Shown here piece after piece: positions 28,252 to 36,985 of a stretch of DNA of 44,183 bases (position 1 is its first letter; every line of letters starts with the position of its first letter). Under the pieces are notes generated by a model. That model worked only from the letters and a program-made list of their open reading frames with translations. It made no database searches and had not been told where the DNA came from. The position numbers were made by a program, and so were the translations under genes. Source of the stretch: Bacteroidales bacterium (GTDB lineage Bacteria > Bacteroidota > Bacteroidia > Bacteroidales > UBA932); NCBI GenBank assembly GCA_017548445.1, contig JAFYZZ010000024.1:1-44183 (forward strand). The letters run 5' to 3'.

Positions 28252-30255
28252 GTGACCATCCGCCACGACCAGGACGGCTTCAGCATTTCCTACGCGGCCC
28301 TCGACTACAGCGAATACGCGGCCCCGCGCTACGACTATATGATGGACGGTTTTGACCGCTACTGGGTGGAAGCCGGCACGGCCAACGAAGCCTACTACGC
28401 CAATCTCCCGGCCGGCAGATATACCTTCCGCGTCCGCCTGCAGGACGATCCGGACTCCGAGCGGTCCCTCTCCGTACGCGTCCTCCCGCCCTGGTACCGC
28501 ACCTGGTGGGCTTTCCTCCTGTACGCCCTCGCCGGGGTCGTGCTCGGGATCTTCGTCTGGCAGGCGCTCCGGCACATCCGCCGCGTGCGCAAGGAGGCTG
28601 CGCGGCACATCCGCGAAGTGCGGCGCGAACGCGAGATGGCGGAAGCCGCCCAGGAGCAGGAAAAGCGCCTCAACCGCATCCAGATGGATTATTTCGCCAA
28701 CGTGGCGCACGAATTCCGCACCCCGCTGACGATGATAGCCGGGCCGGTGGAACAGCTCGCCGCCTCGGACAAGATCAGCGGCGAGGACCGCAAACTGCTC
28801 GGCATCGTCCAGCGCAGCTCCACGTGGATGCTCTCGCTGGTGGGCCAGCTGCTCGACTTCAACCGTATCGCCAACAAGAAACTCCAGCTGAAGGTCGCGA
28901 AGGGCGACATCGTGGAGCCGCTGCGCGGCGTGGCCGACCTGTTCCGCTATAACGCCGATATGAAAGGCATCGAGCTCAGTACCTACGGGCTCGAGGACAG
29001 TTTCACAATGTGGCGCGACGCCGACAAGGTCACGAAGATCACGATGAACCTGCTGTCCAACGCCCTGAAATTCACGCCTTCCGGCGGCAAGGTATCCCTG
29101 ACTTTCGACGTGCTTCCGCGCGAGGATGCGGCCCGTGAATTCCCGCTTACCGACACCGATACGGATGCGCAGTATGCCCAGATCTCGGTCGCAGACACCG
29201 GCTGCGGCATCCCCGAGGACCAGCTCGAAGACATCTTCGACCGCTTCTACCAGGCCGGCAACCGGCCCGGCGGCGTGTCCGGCTCGGGCATCGGCCTCTT
29301 CTACTCCCGGGCCCTCGCCGGGCTGCACCACGGCTACATCCACGCCCGCAACCGGGATGAAGGCGGCGCCGTGTTCACCCTGATCCTGCCGGTCAGCGCC
29401 TCGTCCTACTCGGAAGACGAGCGTACGGCCAATGACCCGTTCCAGCAGCCGCTGCCCCAGATGCCGGCCACGCCGGCGCAGGAAGCCGAGCCGGACGGTT
29501 CCAGGCGGCGCATCGTGGTGGTGGACGACGACATCGACGTGGCCAACTACGTCAAGATGCTCCTGTCGCCCCAGTACAGCGTCATCGTCCATTTCGACGC
29601 CGACTCCGCGCTGAAGGCGATGGAGGAGGAGGCGCCCGACCTGGTAATCAGCGACGTGGTGATGCCCGGCCGGAGCGGATACGAGCTCTGCGAGGCCGTC
29701 AAGGGCGACCTCCAGCTCAGCCACATCCCCGTCATCCTGGTCACCGCCGCCGTGGCCGTGGAGAACCAAGTGCAGGGCCTGAACAAGGGCGCCGACGCCT
29801 ACGTGACCAAGCCCTTCAACCCGGCCTACCTGAAGGCTCTCGTAAAGTCGCAGCTGGAGAACCGCGACAAGCTGCGCCAGCGGCTCGGATCCGTGACCAG
29901 CACCGAGGAGATCGGCCCGGAAGAGGCTCTCTCACCGCGCGACAACGCCTTTATGAAGGAACTTTATGAGCTGATGGACAAGGAGTTGGCGAATCAGGAA
30001 CTGGACATCACCCGGATTACCGAGATGATGCGCATCTCCCGGACCAAGTTCTATTACAAGGTCAAGGGCCTGACGGGCGAGAATCCCGGCGTGTTCTTCA
30101 AGCGTTACAAGCTGAACCGCGCCGCCGACCTGCTCAAGGAAGGAAAATACAATATGTCGGAAATCGCCTATATGACGGGCTTCAACACCCTGTCGCACTT
30201 CTCCACCTCCTTCAAGAAACAGTTCGGCGTCCCGCCGTCCGAATTCACAGGTTAA
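28252..30255 (+). CDS. HTCS regulator, C-terminal kinase/receiver/AraC part (downstream of frameshift)
   Basis: 667 codons from the first ATG; the homologous frame is open from about 28081 (DGTLVFGGTHGITWFNP). It holds the rest of the Y_Y_Y domain, a membrane helix (about 86-104), HisKA with His153 in VAHEFRTPLT, HATPase with N box MNLLSNALKF and DTGCGI, a receiver domain with Asp468 in VISDVVMPG and Lys in YVTKPF, and an AraC-type DNA-binding domain at the end. All signalling residues are intact, so the frameshift is the only visible lesion in the 4,030-bp gene. With one repeat unit removed the whole gene would encode 1,340 residues, a normal HTCS length. It probably regulates the divergent PUL. 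Confidence 0.9.
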   Translation: MTIRHDQDGFSISYAALDYSEYAAPRYDYMMDGFDRYWVEAGTANEAYYANLPAGRYTFRVRLQDDPDSERSLSVRVLPPWYRTWWAFLLYALAGVVLGIFVWQALRHIRRVRKEAARHIREVRREREMAEAAQEQEKRLNRIQMDYFANVAHEFRTPLTMIAGPVEQLAASDKISGEDRKLLGIVQRSSTWMLSLVGQLLDFNRIANKKLQLKVAKGDIVEPLRGVADLFRYNADMKGIELSTYGLEDSFTMWRDADKVTKITMNLLSNALKFTPSGGKVSLTFDVLPREDAAREFPLTDTDTDAQYAQISVADTGCGIPEDQLEDIFDRFYQAGNRPGGVSGSGIGLFYSRALAGLHHGYIHARNRDEGGAVFTLILPVSASSYSEDERTANDPFQQPLPQMPATPAQEAEPDGSRRRIVVVDDDIDVANYVKMLLSPQYSVIVHFDADSALKAMEEEAPDLVISDVVMPGRSGYELCEAVKGDLQLSHIPVILVTAAVAVENQVQGLNKGADAYVTKPFNPAYLKALVKSQLENRDKLRQRLGSVTSTEEIGPEEALSPRDNAFMKELYELMDKELANQELDITRITEMMRISRTKFYYKVKGLTGENPGVFFKRYKLNRAADLLKEGKYNMSEIAYMTGFNTLSHFSTSFKKQFGVPPSEFTG

Positions 30256-30288
30256 AAAAAGCGTCCCGGTCTTCGGGGCGCTTTTTTT
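30254..30288. terminator. Bidirectional terminator between the HTCS and LysM genes
   Basis: A run of A, stem GCGTCCCG / CGGGGCGC with a 5-nt loop, then a run of seven T works on both strands. The stop codons of both convergent genes lie inside its A and T tracts. Confidence 0.85.
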
Positions 30289-31252
30289 ATCGGCGGAAAT
30301 ACGGTTTGCTCAACAGGACAGTGTCGCCTTCTTCGAACGGGGCGTCGCCGCGGTAGGCGTTGTACTGCCGGAGTTTCTTGAGCTGGATGCCGAAGAACTG
30401 GGAGATTTCCCAGAGCGTCTCGCCGTCGCGGCGCACCTCGTAGCTGCCGTAGGCGCCTTCCCGCTTCTTGCGCGCCAGATACACGACGTCGCCCGACTCC
30501 AGCGGCTCTTCCTGCTTCAAGTCATTGAAACTCAGGATTTCCCGCAGGAAAAGACCGTGCCGTTCGGCAATCGACGCATACGTGTCGCCCTCAATGGCGT
30601 ACTCGATGGGCACGCCGTTGCGCTCATACACGGGGCGCGACAGGGAAACGCTTACGCGTTCCTTGTATAGCGTGTCGGTGGGCGTCAGCACCTTCTGGGC
30701 GGGCGCCGACGGAAGTTCCGTGACGACCGGAACGGCGGGTTCCTTTTTCGCCGGGATGTCGAAGCGGCCGAGGTCGTAATCCTCGATCAGCTTGATGAGT
30801 TTGTCGGCATAGCGGGGATCGGTGGCGTAACCGGCTTTCCGCAGGCCCTTCGCCCACCCCTTGTAGTCGGTAGGATCCAGTTCGAACAGGCTCTGATACC
30901 ACTCGCGGTCGCGCAGGTAGTCCGAATGAGCCCGGAACGACTCCTCCGCGCTCTCGTACACACGGAAGCATTCCTGCACCTCGTCGTCGTCCTTGTAGAA
31001 CTTCATCCCCTTCCAGTCGTTGTGGCACTTCAGGCCGAAGTGGTTGTTGGCGTGGACCGCCAGCGGCGACTTCCCGGCTGCGGACTCCACGAGCCCCTGC
31101 GCCAGCGTGATGCTTGCAGGCACGCCCGTCCGCCGCATCTCGGAGACCGCCAGGGACGAATACTTCGCGATGTAGTCGGTGAACGCAGGATCCTGCGCGG
31201 CGAGCGGGAGTGCCACCGCGAGGGTCAAAAGGAAGGAGCAAAGGCGTTTCAT
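30287..31252 (-). CDS. Secreted glucosaminidase (GH73-type) with two LysM domains
   Basis: A 321-residue secreted peptidoglycan hydrolase. It has a signal peptide (about 1-20, PLAAQ). The glucosaminidase domain (about 22-160) has the motif ITLAQGLVESAAGKSPLAV, with the Glu as probable catalytic acid, and the family segment NNHFGLKC. Two LysM modules follow: one around EYAIEGDTYASIAERHG, the other around YEVRRDGETLWEISQFFG. These bind peptidoglycan. The ATG at 31252 starts the signal peptide; the open frame continues upstream without signal-like sequence. It follows rnz by 14 bp in an rpsA-rnz-glucosaminidase operon. Confidence 0.9.
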   Translation of the reverse strand: MKRLCSFLLTLAVALPLAAQDPAFTDYIAKYSSLAVSEMRRTGVPASITLAQGLVESAAGKSPLAVHANNHFGLKCHNDWKGMKFYKDDDEVQECFRVYESAEESFRAHSDYLRDREWYQSLFELDPTDYKGWAKGLRKAGYATDPRYADKLIKLIEDYDLGRFDIPAKKEPAVPVVTELPSAPAQKVLTPTDTLYKERVSVSLSRPVYERNGVPIEYAIEGDTYASIAERHGLFLREILSFNDLKQEEPLESGDVVYLARKKREGAYGSYEVRRDGETLWEISQFFGIQLKKLRQYNAYRGDAPFEEGDTVLLSKPYFRR

Positions 31253-31266
31253 CGGATACAAATATA

Positions 31267-32070
31267 TTAAAAATCGATGACATCGCCATCCTGCGCCAGG
31301 ACCGTGTCCGGGAAAATGTCCCGGCACTCCTGCGCCAGCGCCTCGAAATCCGTGATCCGCGAGGAATAATGGCCCACGACCAACCGGCCGGCCCCGGCGT
31401 CGCGGGCGCACAGGGCGGCCTGCTCCGCGGTAGAGTGCCCGCGCGCGCCGGCCTTGTCGGCCATCTCGCTGGGGTAGGTGGCCTCGTGATACAGCAGGTC
31501 CACGCCTTTCACCCACTCCGCTTCCTGCGGGAAGGGAGCCGTGTCGGAGCAATAGGCGAAGGATTTGGAATGATAGGCCGGGTTCTCCTTCCGGTGCCTT
31601 TCGGTCACGATCTCGTCGAAGCGCCAGCCGTAGCACTCGATCTTGTGGTTCAGCGGGAATGCGCTCACGCTTACCCACTTGGACCGGTGCACCACCGTCG
31701 GTTCCTTGCAATCCACCTCCGTGAAAACGATCTCATAGGCCGAGCCGTCCGCGAAGAAACTGCGGTAGAAGTTGAGCACGGAGCCCAGCGCCTGCGGCCC
31801 GTAGACGTACAGGGGGGCCGTGCGGCCGTACATCGCCATCGTGTTCAGCAGGCCGAACAGGCCGAACAGGTGGTCGCCGTGAATGTGGGAGATGAACACC
31901 GCCTCCACCTTCAGGAAGGAGAGGTGGGCGCGCCGCATCTGCTGCTGCGTGCCCTCCCCGCAATCCAGAAGGAACAAGCGCCCGTGCACGGCGAGCACCT
32001 GGGCGCTTGGATTCCTATCAGAAATGGGCATGGCCGAAGCCGTGCCCATTATCGTGAGTGTGAAGTTCAT
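31267..32070 (-). CDS. rnz: Ribonuclease Z
   Basis: A 267-residue metallo-beta-lactamase-fold tRNA 3'-processing endonuclease. The zinc motif HIHGDH lies at residues 62-67. Other ligand segments are LNHKIECYGWRF, CSDTAPF, YHEATY and VVGHYSSR. The N-terminal MGTASAMP and LLDCGEGTQQQM motifs are diagnostic for RNase Z. At 267 residues it is shorter than the roughly 300 of many homologues, but no motif is missing. It starts 6 bp after the rpsA stop, so it is co-transcribed with a ribosomal protein gene, a sensible pairing for tRNA maturation. Confidence 0.92.
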   Translation of the reverse strand: MNFTLTIMGTASAMPISDRNPSAQVLAVHGRLFLLDCGEGTQQQMRRAHLSFLKVEAVFISHIHGDHLFGLFGLLNTMAMYGRTAPLYVYGPQALGSVLNFYRSFFADGSAYEIVFTEVDCKEPTVVHRSKWVSVSAFPLNHKIECYGWRFDEIVTERHRKENPAYHSKSFAYCSDTAPFPQEAEWVKGVDLLYHEATYPSEMADKAGARGHSTAEQAALCARDAGAGRLVVGHYSSRITDFEALAQECRDIFPDTVLAQDGDVIDF

Positions 32071-32076
32071 CGCGGA

Positions 32077-33861
32077 TTACTCGCCTTTCTCGAGCTTCTC
32101 CTTGAGGGCCGCCAGGGCGTCGATGTCGCCGAGGGTGGCCTTCTCGATGCCGGCGTTGACCTTCTTGACGGCCTTCTTGGTGGTCTCGGCCTCCGTGGCG
32201 GCGGCGCGCTCCTTGACCTCCTGGTAAGTGCGGAGGTGGCTCAGGAGAATGCGGCGCGTGGAACGGCGGAGTTCGACAACCTTGAACGGCAGGGTCTCGC
32301 CTGCAACGGCCTGCTTGCCGTCTTCCTTGATGAGCTCGCGGGTGAAGGCGAAACCTTCGGCCTCGCCGTCGAGGGTGATGTTGGCACCCTTGTCGGTGGT
32401 GGAGGCGACGGTTCCTTCCACGGTGGAGCCCACGGGATACTTGGCCTCAACCTCATCCCAAGGATTGCGGGTGAGCTGCTTGTGGCCCAGGCTGAGCTTG
32501 TGGTTCTGCTCGTCGAAGTCGAGGATCTGGACGTCGATCACATCGCCGGGGGCGACCACCTCGGAGGGGTGCTTGATCTTGTTCCAGCTGAGGTCGCTGA
32601 TGTGCACGAGGCCTTCCACACCGTCCTCCAGCTCGGCGAACACGCCGAAGTTGGTGATGTTGCGGACCGTGGCCTTCTGCTTGCTGCCGACCGGATACTT
32701 CTCGCGGATGCTCTCCCAAGGGTTCGGGGTGAGCTGCTTCAGGCCGAGGGAGATCTTGCGGGCGTCGCGGTCGATGGAAAGCACCTGGGCTTCCACCTCG
32801 TCGCCGACCTTCAGGAACTCCTGGGCGGAGTGCAGCCTGGGCGACCAGGACATCTCGGACACGTGCACGAGACCCTCCACGCCGGGCTCGATCTCGATGA
32901 ATGCGCCGTAGTCGGCGATCAGGATCACCTTGCCCTTCACCTTGTCGCCTTCCTTCAGGTTGGCGTCCAGGTTCTCCCACGGGTGCGGGGTGAGCTGCTT
33001 GAGACCGAGGGCGATGCGCTTCTGCTGCTCGTTGAAGTCGAGCACGACCACCTTGATCTTCTCGTCCAGGGCGACCACCTCTTCCGGATGGTTCACGCGG
33101 CCCCAGGACAGGTCGGTGATGTGGATCAGACCGTCCACGCCGCCGAGGTCCACGAACACGCCGTAGTTGGTGATGTTCTTGACCACGCCTTCGAGGACCT
33201 GGCCCTTCTCCAGCTTGCTGATGAGCTCGGCGCGCTTGGCTTCCTGCTCGGCCTCGAGAAGTGCCTTGTGGGAAACGACGACGTTGCGGAACTCCTGGTT
33301 GATCTTGACGATCTTGCAGTCGATGTTCTGACCGACGAACTGGTCGTAGTCGCGGATGGGCTTGATGTCGATCTGGCTGCCCGGCAGGAAAGCCTCGATG
33401 CCGAACACGTCCACGATCATACCGCCCTTGGTGCGGGTCTTCACGAAGCCCTTCACGATCTCGTCGTTCTCGAAAGCCTCGTTTACGCGGTCCCAGGACT
33501 TGAGGGTGCGGGCCTTGCGGTGGGAGAGGACCAGCTGGCCCTTCTTGTCCTCCGCGGACTCCACGTACACCTCCACCTTGTCGCCGACCTTGATGTCGGG
33601 ATCATAGCGGAACTCGGACACGGGGATGACACCCTCGCTCTTGCCACCGATGGTCACGACGACCTCGCGCTTGTTCACCGCGGTGACCTCGCCCTCGACG
33701 ACCTCGTTCTCCACCACCTTGGACAGGGTGGCGCCATAGGCTTCCTCGATGGCCTTCTTGTCTGCACTGCCGTAGACGTCTCCGCCCTCAAAGGCATCCC
33801 AATCGAATTCCTCGGGCTTCACGGAAGCGTTCAGACGAACTTCATTCTTGTTTTCTTCCAT
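32077..33861 (-). CDS. rpsA: 30S ribosomal protein S1
   Basis: A 594-residue protein with six S1 RNA-binding domains. The repeats show the typical GxVxxITxxGxFVxL and GLVHxSxxSW patterns (for example VVKNITNYGVFVDLGGVDGLIH and VEGLVHISDLSWNKI). S1 recruits mRNA to the ribosome, which matters here because most genes lack a Shine-Dalgarno sequence. A short acidic N-terminus precedes the first domain and a Lys/Glu-rich tail ends the protein. The ATG at 33861 is chosen over one six codons upstream because it begins the conserved MEENKNE-type start. It is divergent from recR with a -7 box on each strand in the gap. Confidence 0.96.
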   Translation of the reverse strand: MEENKNEVRLNASVKPEEFDWDAFEGGDVYGSADKKAIEEAYGATLSKVVENEVVEGEVTAVNKREVVVTIGGKSEGVIPVSEFRYDPDIKVGDKVEVYVESAEDKKGQLVLSHRKARTLKSWDRVNEAFENDEIVKGFVKTRTKGGMIVDVFGIEAFLPGSQIDIKPIRDYDQFVGQNIDCKIVKINQEFRNVVVSHKALLEAEQEAKRAELISKLEKGQVLEGVVKNITNYGVFVDLGGVDGLIHITDLSWGRVNHPEEVVALDEKIKVVVLDFNEQQKRIALGLKQLTPHPWENLDANLKEGDKVKGKVILIADYGAFIEIEPGVEGLVHVSEMSWSPRLHSAQEFLKVGDEVEAQVLSIDRDARKISLGLKQLTPNPWESIREKYPVGSKQKATVRNITNFGVFAELEDGVEGLVHISDLSWNKIKHPSEVVAPGDVIDVQILDFDEQNHKLSLGHKQLTRNPWDEVEAKYPVGSTVEGTVASTTDKGANITLDGEAEGFAFTRELIKEDGKQAVAGETLPFKVVELRRSTRRILLSHLRTYQEVKERAAATEAETTKKAVKKVNAGIEKATLGDIDALAALKEKLEKGE

Positions 33862-33938
33862 TGTTGTAAATAAAAACAAACTAGTAGTTTAACATTATTT
33901 CCTGTACCCGCCGGACAGGTGTCCGGATTTCGGGCGCG

Positions 33939-33946
33939 CAAAGTTA
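33939..33946 (-). promoter_or_regulatory. -7 box TAACTTTG of the rpsA operon
   Basis: On the minus strand TAACTTTG fits TAnnTTTG, 77 nt upstream of the rpsA start. The leader between them is AT-rich next to the gene and carries a short GC hairpin (CGGACA..TGTCCG, 33912-33926). Confidence 0.55.
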
Positions 33947-33967
33947 GCAAATAATTCTGATTTTCAC

Positions 33968-33975
33968 TACCTTTG
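33968..33975 (+). promoter_or_regulatory. -7 box TACCTTTG of recR
   Basis: TACCTTTG fits TAnnTTTG and lies 19 nt upstream of the recR ATG. Confidence 0.5.
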
Positions 33976-33994
33976 CTCATCTGATTTGCAAAAA

Positions 33995-34666
33995 ATGTAT
34001 CCGAACGAGAAATATCCCTCCCAGGTGCTCCGGGAAGCCGTCGAGGCCATCGGTTCGCTGCCCGGCGTGGGCTCCCGCAGCGCCCTGCGCCTGGCGCTGC
34101 ACCTGCTCGGCCAGCCCGCCGAGAACATCCGCCATTTCGCCGACGCCGTGGGCCGGTTGGCCGACGACGTGCACTACTGCCGCATCTGCCAGATGATCGC
34201 CGACGGCGACGTCTGCTCCATCTGCGCCGACCGCTCCCGCGACGCGCGCACCATCTGCGTGGTGGAGAGCGTACGCGACGTGATGAGCATCGAGGCCACC
34301 GGGCAGTACCGCGGCGTGTATCACGTGCTGGGCGGCATCATCTCCCCCATCGACGGCATCGGCCCGTCGGACATCCATATAAAGGAACTGGTGGAGCGCA
34401 TCGACCGGATGCACGAGGAAGACGCCGCCGTCACCGACCTGCCCGGCGGGGACGACCTGCCCGCGGGAGACATCGAAATCATCCTGGCGCTTTCCGGCGA
34501 TGTGGAGGGCGAAACCACTTCCCTGTACATCTACCGCCAGATCGAGAACAAAGGCGTGAAGGTCTCCACCCTCGCCCGCGGCCTGGGCTTCGGCGATGAC
34601 CTCGAATACGCCGACGCCCTCACCCTCGGCCGCTCCCTCGTCGCCCGCCAGCCTTTCAAGCCATAG
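33995..34666 (+). CDS. recR: Recombination protein RecR
   Basis: A 223-residue recombinational repair protein that acts with RecF/RecO to load RecA at gaps. The N-terminal helix-hairpin-helix reads GSLPGVGSRSALRLALHLL. The zinc finger has Cys62, Cys65, Cys74 and Cys77 (CRIC...CSIC). The Toprim domain follows with ICVVESVRDVMSIE and ILALSGDVEGE. It is slightly longer than the usual 200 residues because of an acidic insertion around DLPGGDDLPAGD (about 150-163). A TTG three codons upstream could also start the frame; the ATG at 33995 is preferred. It ends 8 bp before a convergent gene. Confidence 0.95.
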   Translation: MYPNEKYPSQVLREAVEAIGSLPGVGSRSALRLALHLLGQPAENIRHFADAVGRLADDVHYCRICQMIADGDVCSICADRSRDARTICVVESVRDVMSIEATGQYRGVYHVLGGIISPIDGIGPSDIHIKELVERIDRMHEEDAAVTDLPGGDDLPAGDIEIILALSGDVEGETTSLYIYRQIENKGVKVSTLARGLGFGDDLEYADALTLGRSLVARQPFKP

Positions 34667-34674
34667 GCGACCGT

Positions 34675-35700
34675 TTATTTCAGTACCCGGAAGGTAAATG
34701 ACTGCGAGCCCAGCAGCCCCGTGCCATCGACGGCCTCGACGAGGCCGATGAACTCCGTATTGACATCGGAAGCGGCGAAGGAGATTTCGGCAATGCCATT
34801 TTCGTCGGTCAAAACGGCAGGGCGCCATTGAAGCAGGTTTCTATAGTCCGGTGTGGGAGAGGCGAGGTCCAAGGCATCGGGCTCGTAGAACTCCCGCTTT
34901 GGATGATATCCCTGCGCCTTCCACATTCCATTCATTTCCAGCAGGTCCTCCTCGCTTAAGTCAGGACCTGTGTATGTAAAATCACGGATGAATTCCGACA
35001 CGACATATACGTCACCGTACCTGCTGTCAGGGTAATGCTCGAATTTTATCAATGCATATTTATGACCGCGTATAGGCTGCATACGTTTACGCCCTTGTCC
35101 AAAATATTCCGTAGCCAGGAATGAGCCCTCAGGATGGTGAGTATAGCCATTATAGTCATTTAAAAAACCCTTGACTCCTTCTTCTGCCCATTCGCAATCG
35201 CAGACCCAGGCTCCTGTAGACATAATCGCAAGACTGTCCAGGTAACCCGTAACTTTGTCCCGGGCAACGGTATTGCCCCGGGCCCTGACGGTAGCCTCGC
35301 TCAGCACCGTCACATCTGGATCGTAGTAAAACGGCTCGTCCTGCTCCACCTCAACGTAATGGTTTTGAGCTAGATAATGCTCTCGCCCCTGCCGAAAAAC
35401 CTCGATGCTGTCGAACGGACTATCCATAGAGAGCTTTGCCTTGGGCTTTGCCGTCATCGGCTTCAAATAGACAATCCCCGGCAACGAGCCCATCACCTCC
35501 GCATCAATCTCGAACCGGCCTAAAGAGTCCGTCATCACCATACAGGTGTCCCCCTGCGGAGAAAAGGCCTGGATGAACAGATACCGTTCCAGACGGTCCT
35601 TCCCGCTGATCCCATCCGTCAGCACCTGCCTTCCCTGCCCCACCGCCGGGACGGCAGCGAGGGCAGTCAGGAACAGCGATATGACAATCCGGCGATTCAT
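34675..35700 (-). CDS. C-terminal half of an MG2/carboxypeptidase-like secreted protein, separate gene
   Basis: A 341-residue protein with its own signal peptide (about 1-22, AVGQ). A carboxypeptidase-regulatory-like beta domain (about 24-90, TDSLGRFEID) follows, and the C-terminus (about 285-341) has WRPAVLTDENGIAEISFAASD. In related Bacteroidetes proteins this segment forms the second half of one roughly 750-900-residue protein whose first half matches the adjacent upstream gene. Here the two are separate, in the same frame, divided by one TAA directly followed by this ATG. Base composition is locally low: 35041-35160 is about 42% GC by hand count. Function is unknown; the family resembles alpha-2-macroglobulin MG2 and TonB-plug-linked proteins. 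Confidence 0.7.
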   Translation of the reverse strand: MNRRIVISLFLTALAAVPAVGQGRQVLTDGISGKDRLERYLFIQAFSPQGDTCMVMTDSLGRFEIDAEVMGSLPGIVYLKPMTAKPKAKLSMDSPFDSIEVFRQGREHYLAQNHYVEVEQDEPFYYDPDVTVLSEATVRARGNTVARDKVTGYLDSLAIMSTGAWVCDCEWAEEGVKGFLNDYNGYTHHPEGSFLATEYFGQGRKRMQPIRGHKYALIKFEHYPDSRYGDVYVVSEFIRDFTYTGPDLSEEDLLEMNGMWKAQGYHPKREFYEPDALDLASPTPDYRNLLQWRPAVLTDENGIAEISFAASDVNTEFIGLVEAVDGTGLLGSQSFTFRVLK

Positions 35701-36984
35701 TTACTCCCAGACATAGCGCCGCCAGCCCTGCGTCATCAGGAGCAGGTCGAGGGCCTGCAGGCGGTCTTCGTTCTTCTCGTCGAAATAGTACGTCGGGTTG
35801 AAGATGTCCCCCCGGATCTGCTCGGACAGATAGGCGTGCGAGAGGATGTTCTCGTGGCCCGGCAGGTAGAGATACGCCTTGTCGAAGATGCTCACGGCCA
35901 GTTCCGCCCGGACGGGATTTCCCGCCGCGTCCGTGACCTGCAGGCGGACCTTCCCCGTGTCGCGCAGCGCGTAGCGCTCCTTGTCCGGCGTGGCCGTGAC
36001 GGTCAGCCGCTGCTCGGCGTTCACGAACACCAGCCGTTCCGCGACCGGCCGGCCGTCACCGTCCGCCAGGGTCAGTTCCACGATGCCCTGGAACGGAAAC
36101 AAGTCCTTGGGCAGCCGGACCAGTTTCTGCCCCGTCACGGTCCCCTGGGCGCTGCCACACGGGATGCCGTGCAGCTTGGCCAAGATGGAGAATGCGTGCG
36201 GAGCGTCGTCCGGCGCGGACACCAGGATGTCGATGCCGGTGGTATTGTTCCGCACGATGCGGAGCGCCAGCCCGTCGCGTTTGATTTCCGGGAGCGGGAA
36301 GGCCCGGCCGTCGCTTAGCAAGACCTCATACGTCTTTCCGGACCGGGGCGTCACGGTGAAGCGCCCCATCCCGTCGTGAAGGCTTTCGAAGGTCGCAATC
36401 TCCCGGCCGTCTTCCAACACCTTGCCGGAAACGTCCTCCGGAAAACCGCCGCCGTAGCTGGCCTTAAAGGCGACCACGGAGCTGACCCCGTCAATCAGGT
36501 CACCCCCCTCCGGGAACAGGTCGAAACGGTGACGGGAAGTCTTGCGCTGCAGGGAATCCTGCCGGATGGCCGCTTCAGTGATCGCTTCCATCTGGTTCAC
36601 GCGGTCCACCACGCGGATCCGCCGCGGGCGGAGCGCCTCCGTGGTGTCGGAGGTGAAGGAGGATTTGGCGTAGCCCTCCAGGAAATACTCGCCCTGCGGC
36701 CAGTTCTCACCGATATAGATGTGGCCGTCGCCCCGGCCGCCGACGAGCGGATACTTCTCGCTCCAGACCAGGCTGTCCCGCTCGCTCCGGATCTCCAGGT
36801 AGAGCGTCCGGCTCCGGTCGGAGAGCGCCAGGGTTTGCCGGTCCATCAGCCAGGCCTTGAAGAACAGGTCCTCGCCCGTCTCCGCGATCTCCTTGCTCGG
36901 CAGCAGGTAGATGAAGTCCTGGGCCGCCAGCGGCAACGCCGCGCAGGCCGCCAGAAGGGCTGACAAGAAAAGCCTGGGCTTCAT
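35701..36984 (-). CDS. N-terminal half of an MG2-domain secreted protein, separate gene
   Basis: A 427-residue protein with a signal peptide (about 1-21, LAAQ). It carries MG2-like beta-sandwich domains: the start FIYLLPSKEIAETGEDLFFKAW is typical, and later domains include FDLFPEGGDLIDGV and VTATPDKERYALRDTGKVRLQV. It ends at LLLMTQGWRRYVWE, a motif that in relatives lies mid-protein and is followed by a carboxypeptidase-like domain. Here it ends with TAA, and the next gene supplies that domain. It starts 1 bp after the TlpA-like gene, so the three genes form an operon. The role is unknown; an envelope or surface function is likely. Confidence 0.72.
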   Translation of the reverse strand: MKPRLFLSALLAACAALPLAAQDFIYLLPSKEIAETGEDLFFKAWLMDRQTLALSDRSRTLYLEIRSERDSLVWSEKYPLVGGRGDGHIYIGENWPQGEYFLEGYAKSSFTSDTTEALRPRRIRVVDRVNQMEAITEAAIRQDSLQRKTSRHRFDLFPEGGDLIDGVSSVVAFKASYGGGFPEDVSGKVLEDGREIATFESLHDGMGRFTVTPRSGKTYEVLLSDGRAFPLPEIKRDGLALRIVRNNTTGIDILVSAPDDAPHAFSILAKLHGIPCGSAQGTVTGQKLVRLPKDLFPFQGIVELTLADGDGRPVAERLVFVNAEQRLTVTATPDKERYALRDTGKVRLQVTDAAGNPVRAELAVSIFDKAYLYLPGHENILSHAYLSEQIRGDIFNPTYYFDEKNEDRLQALDLLLMTQGWRRYVWE

Positions 36985-36985
36985 A

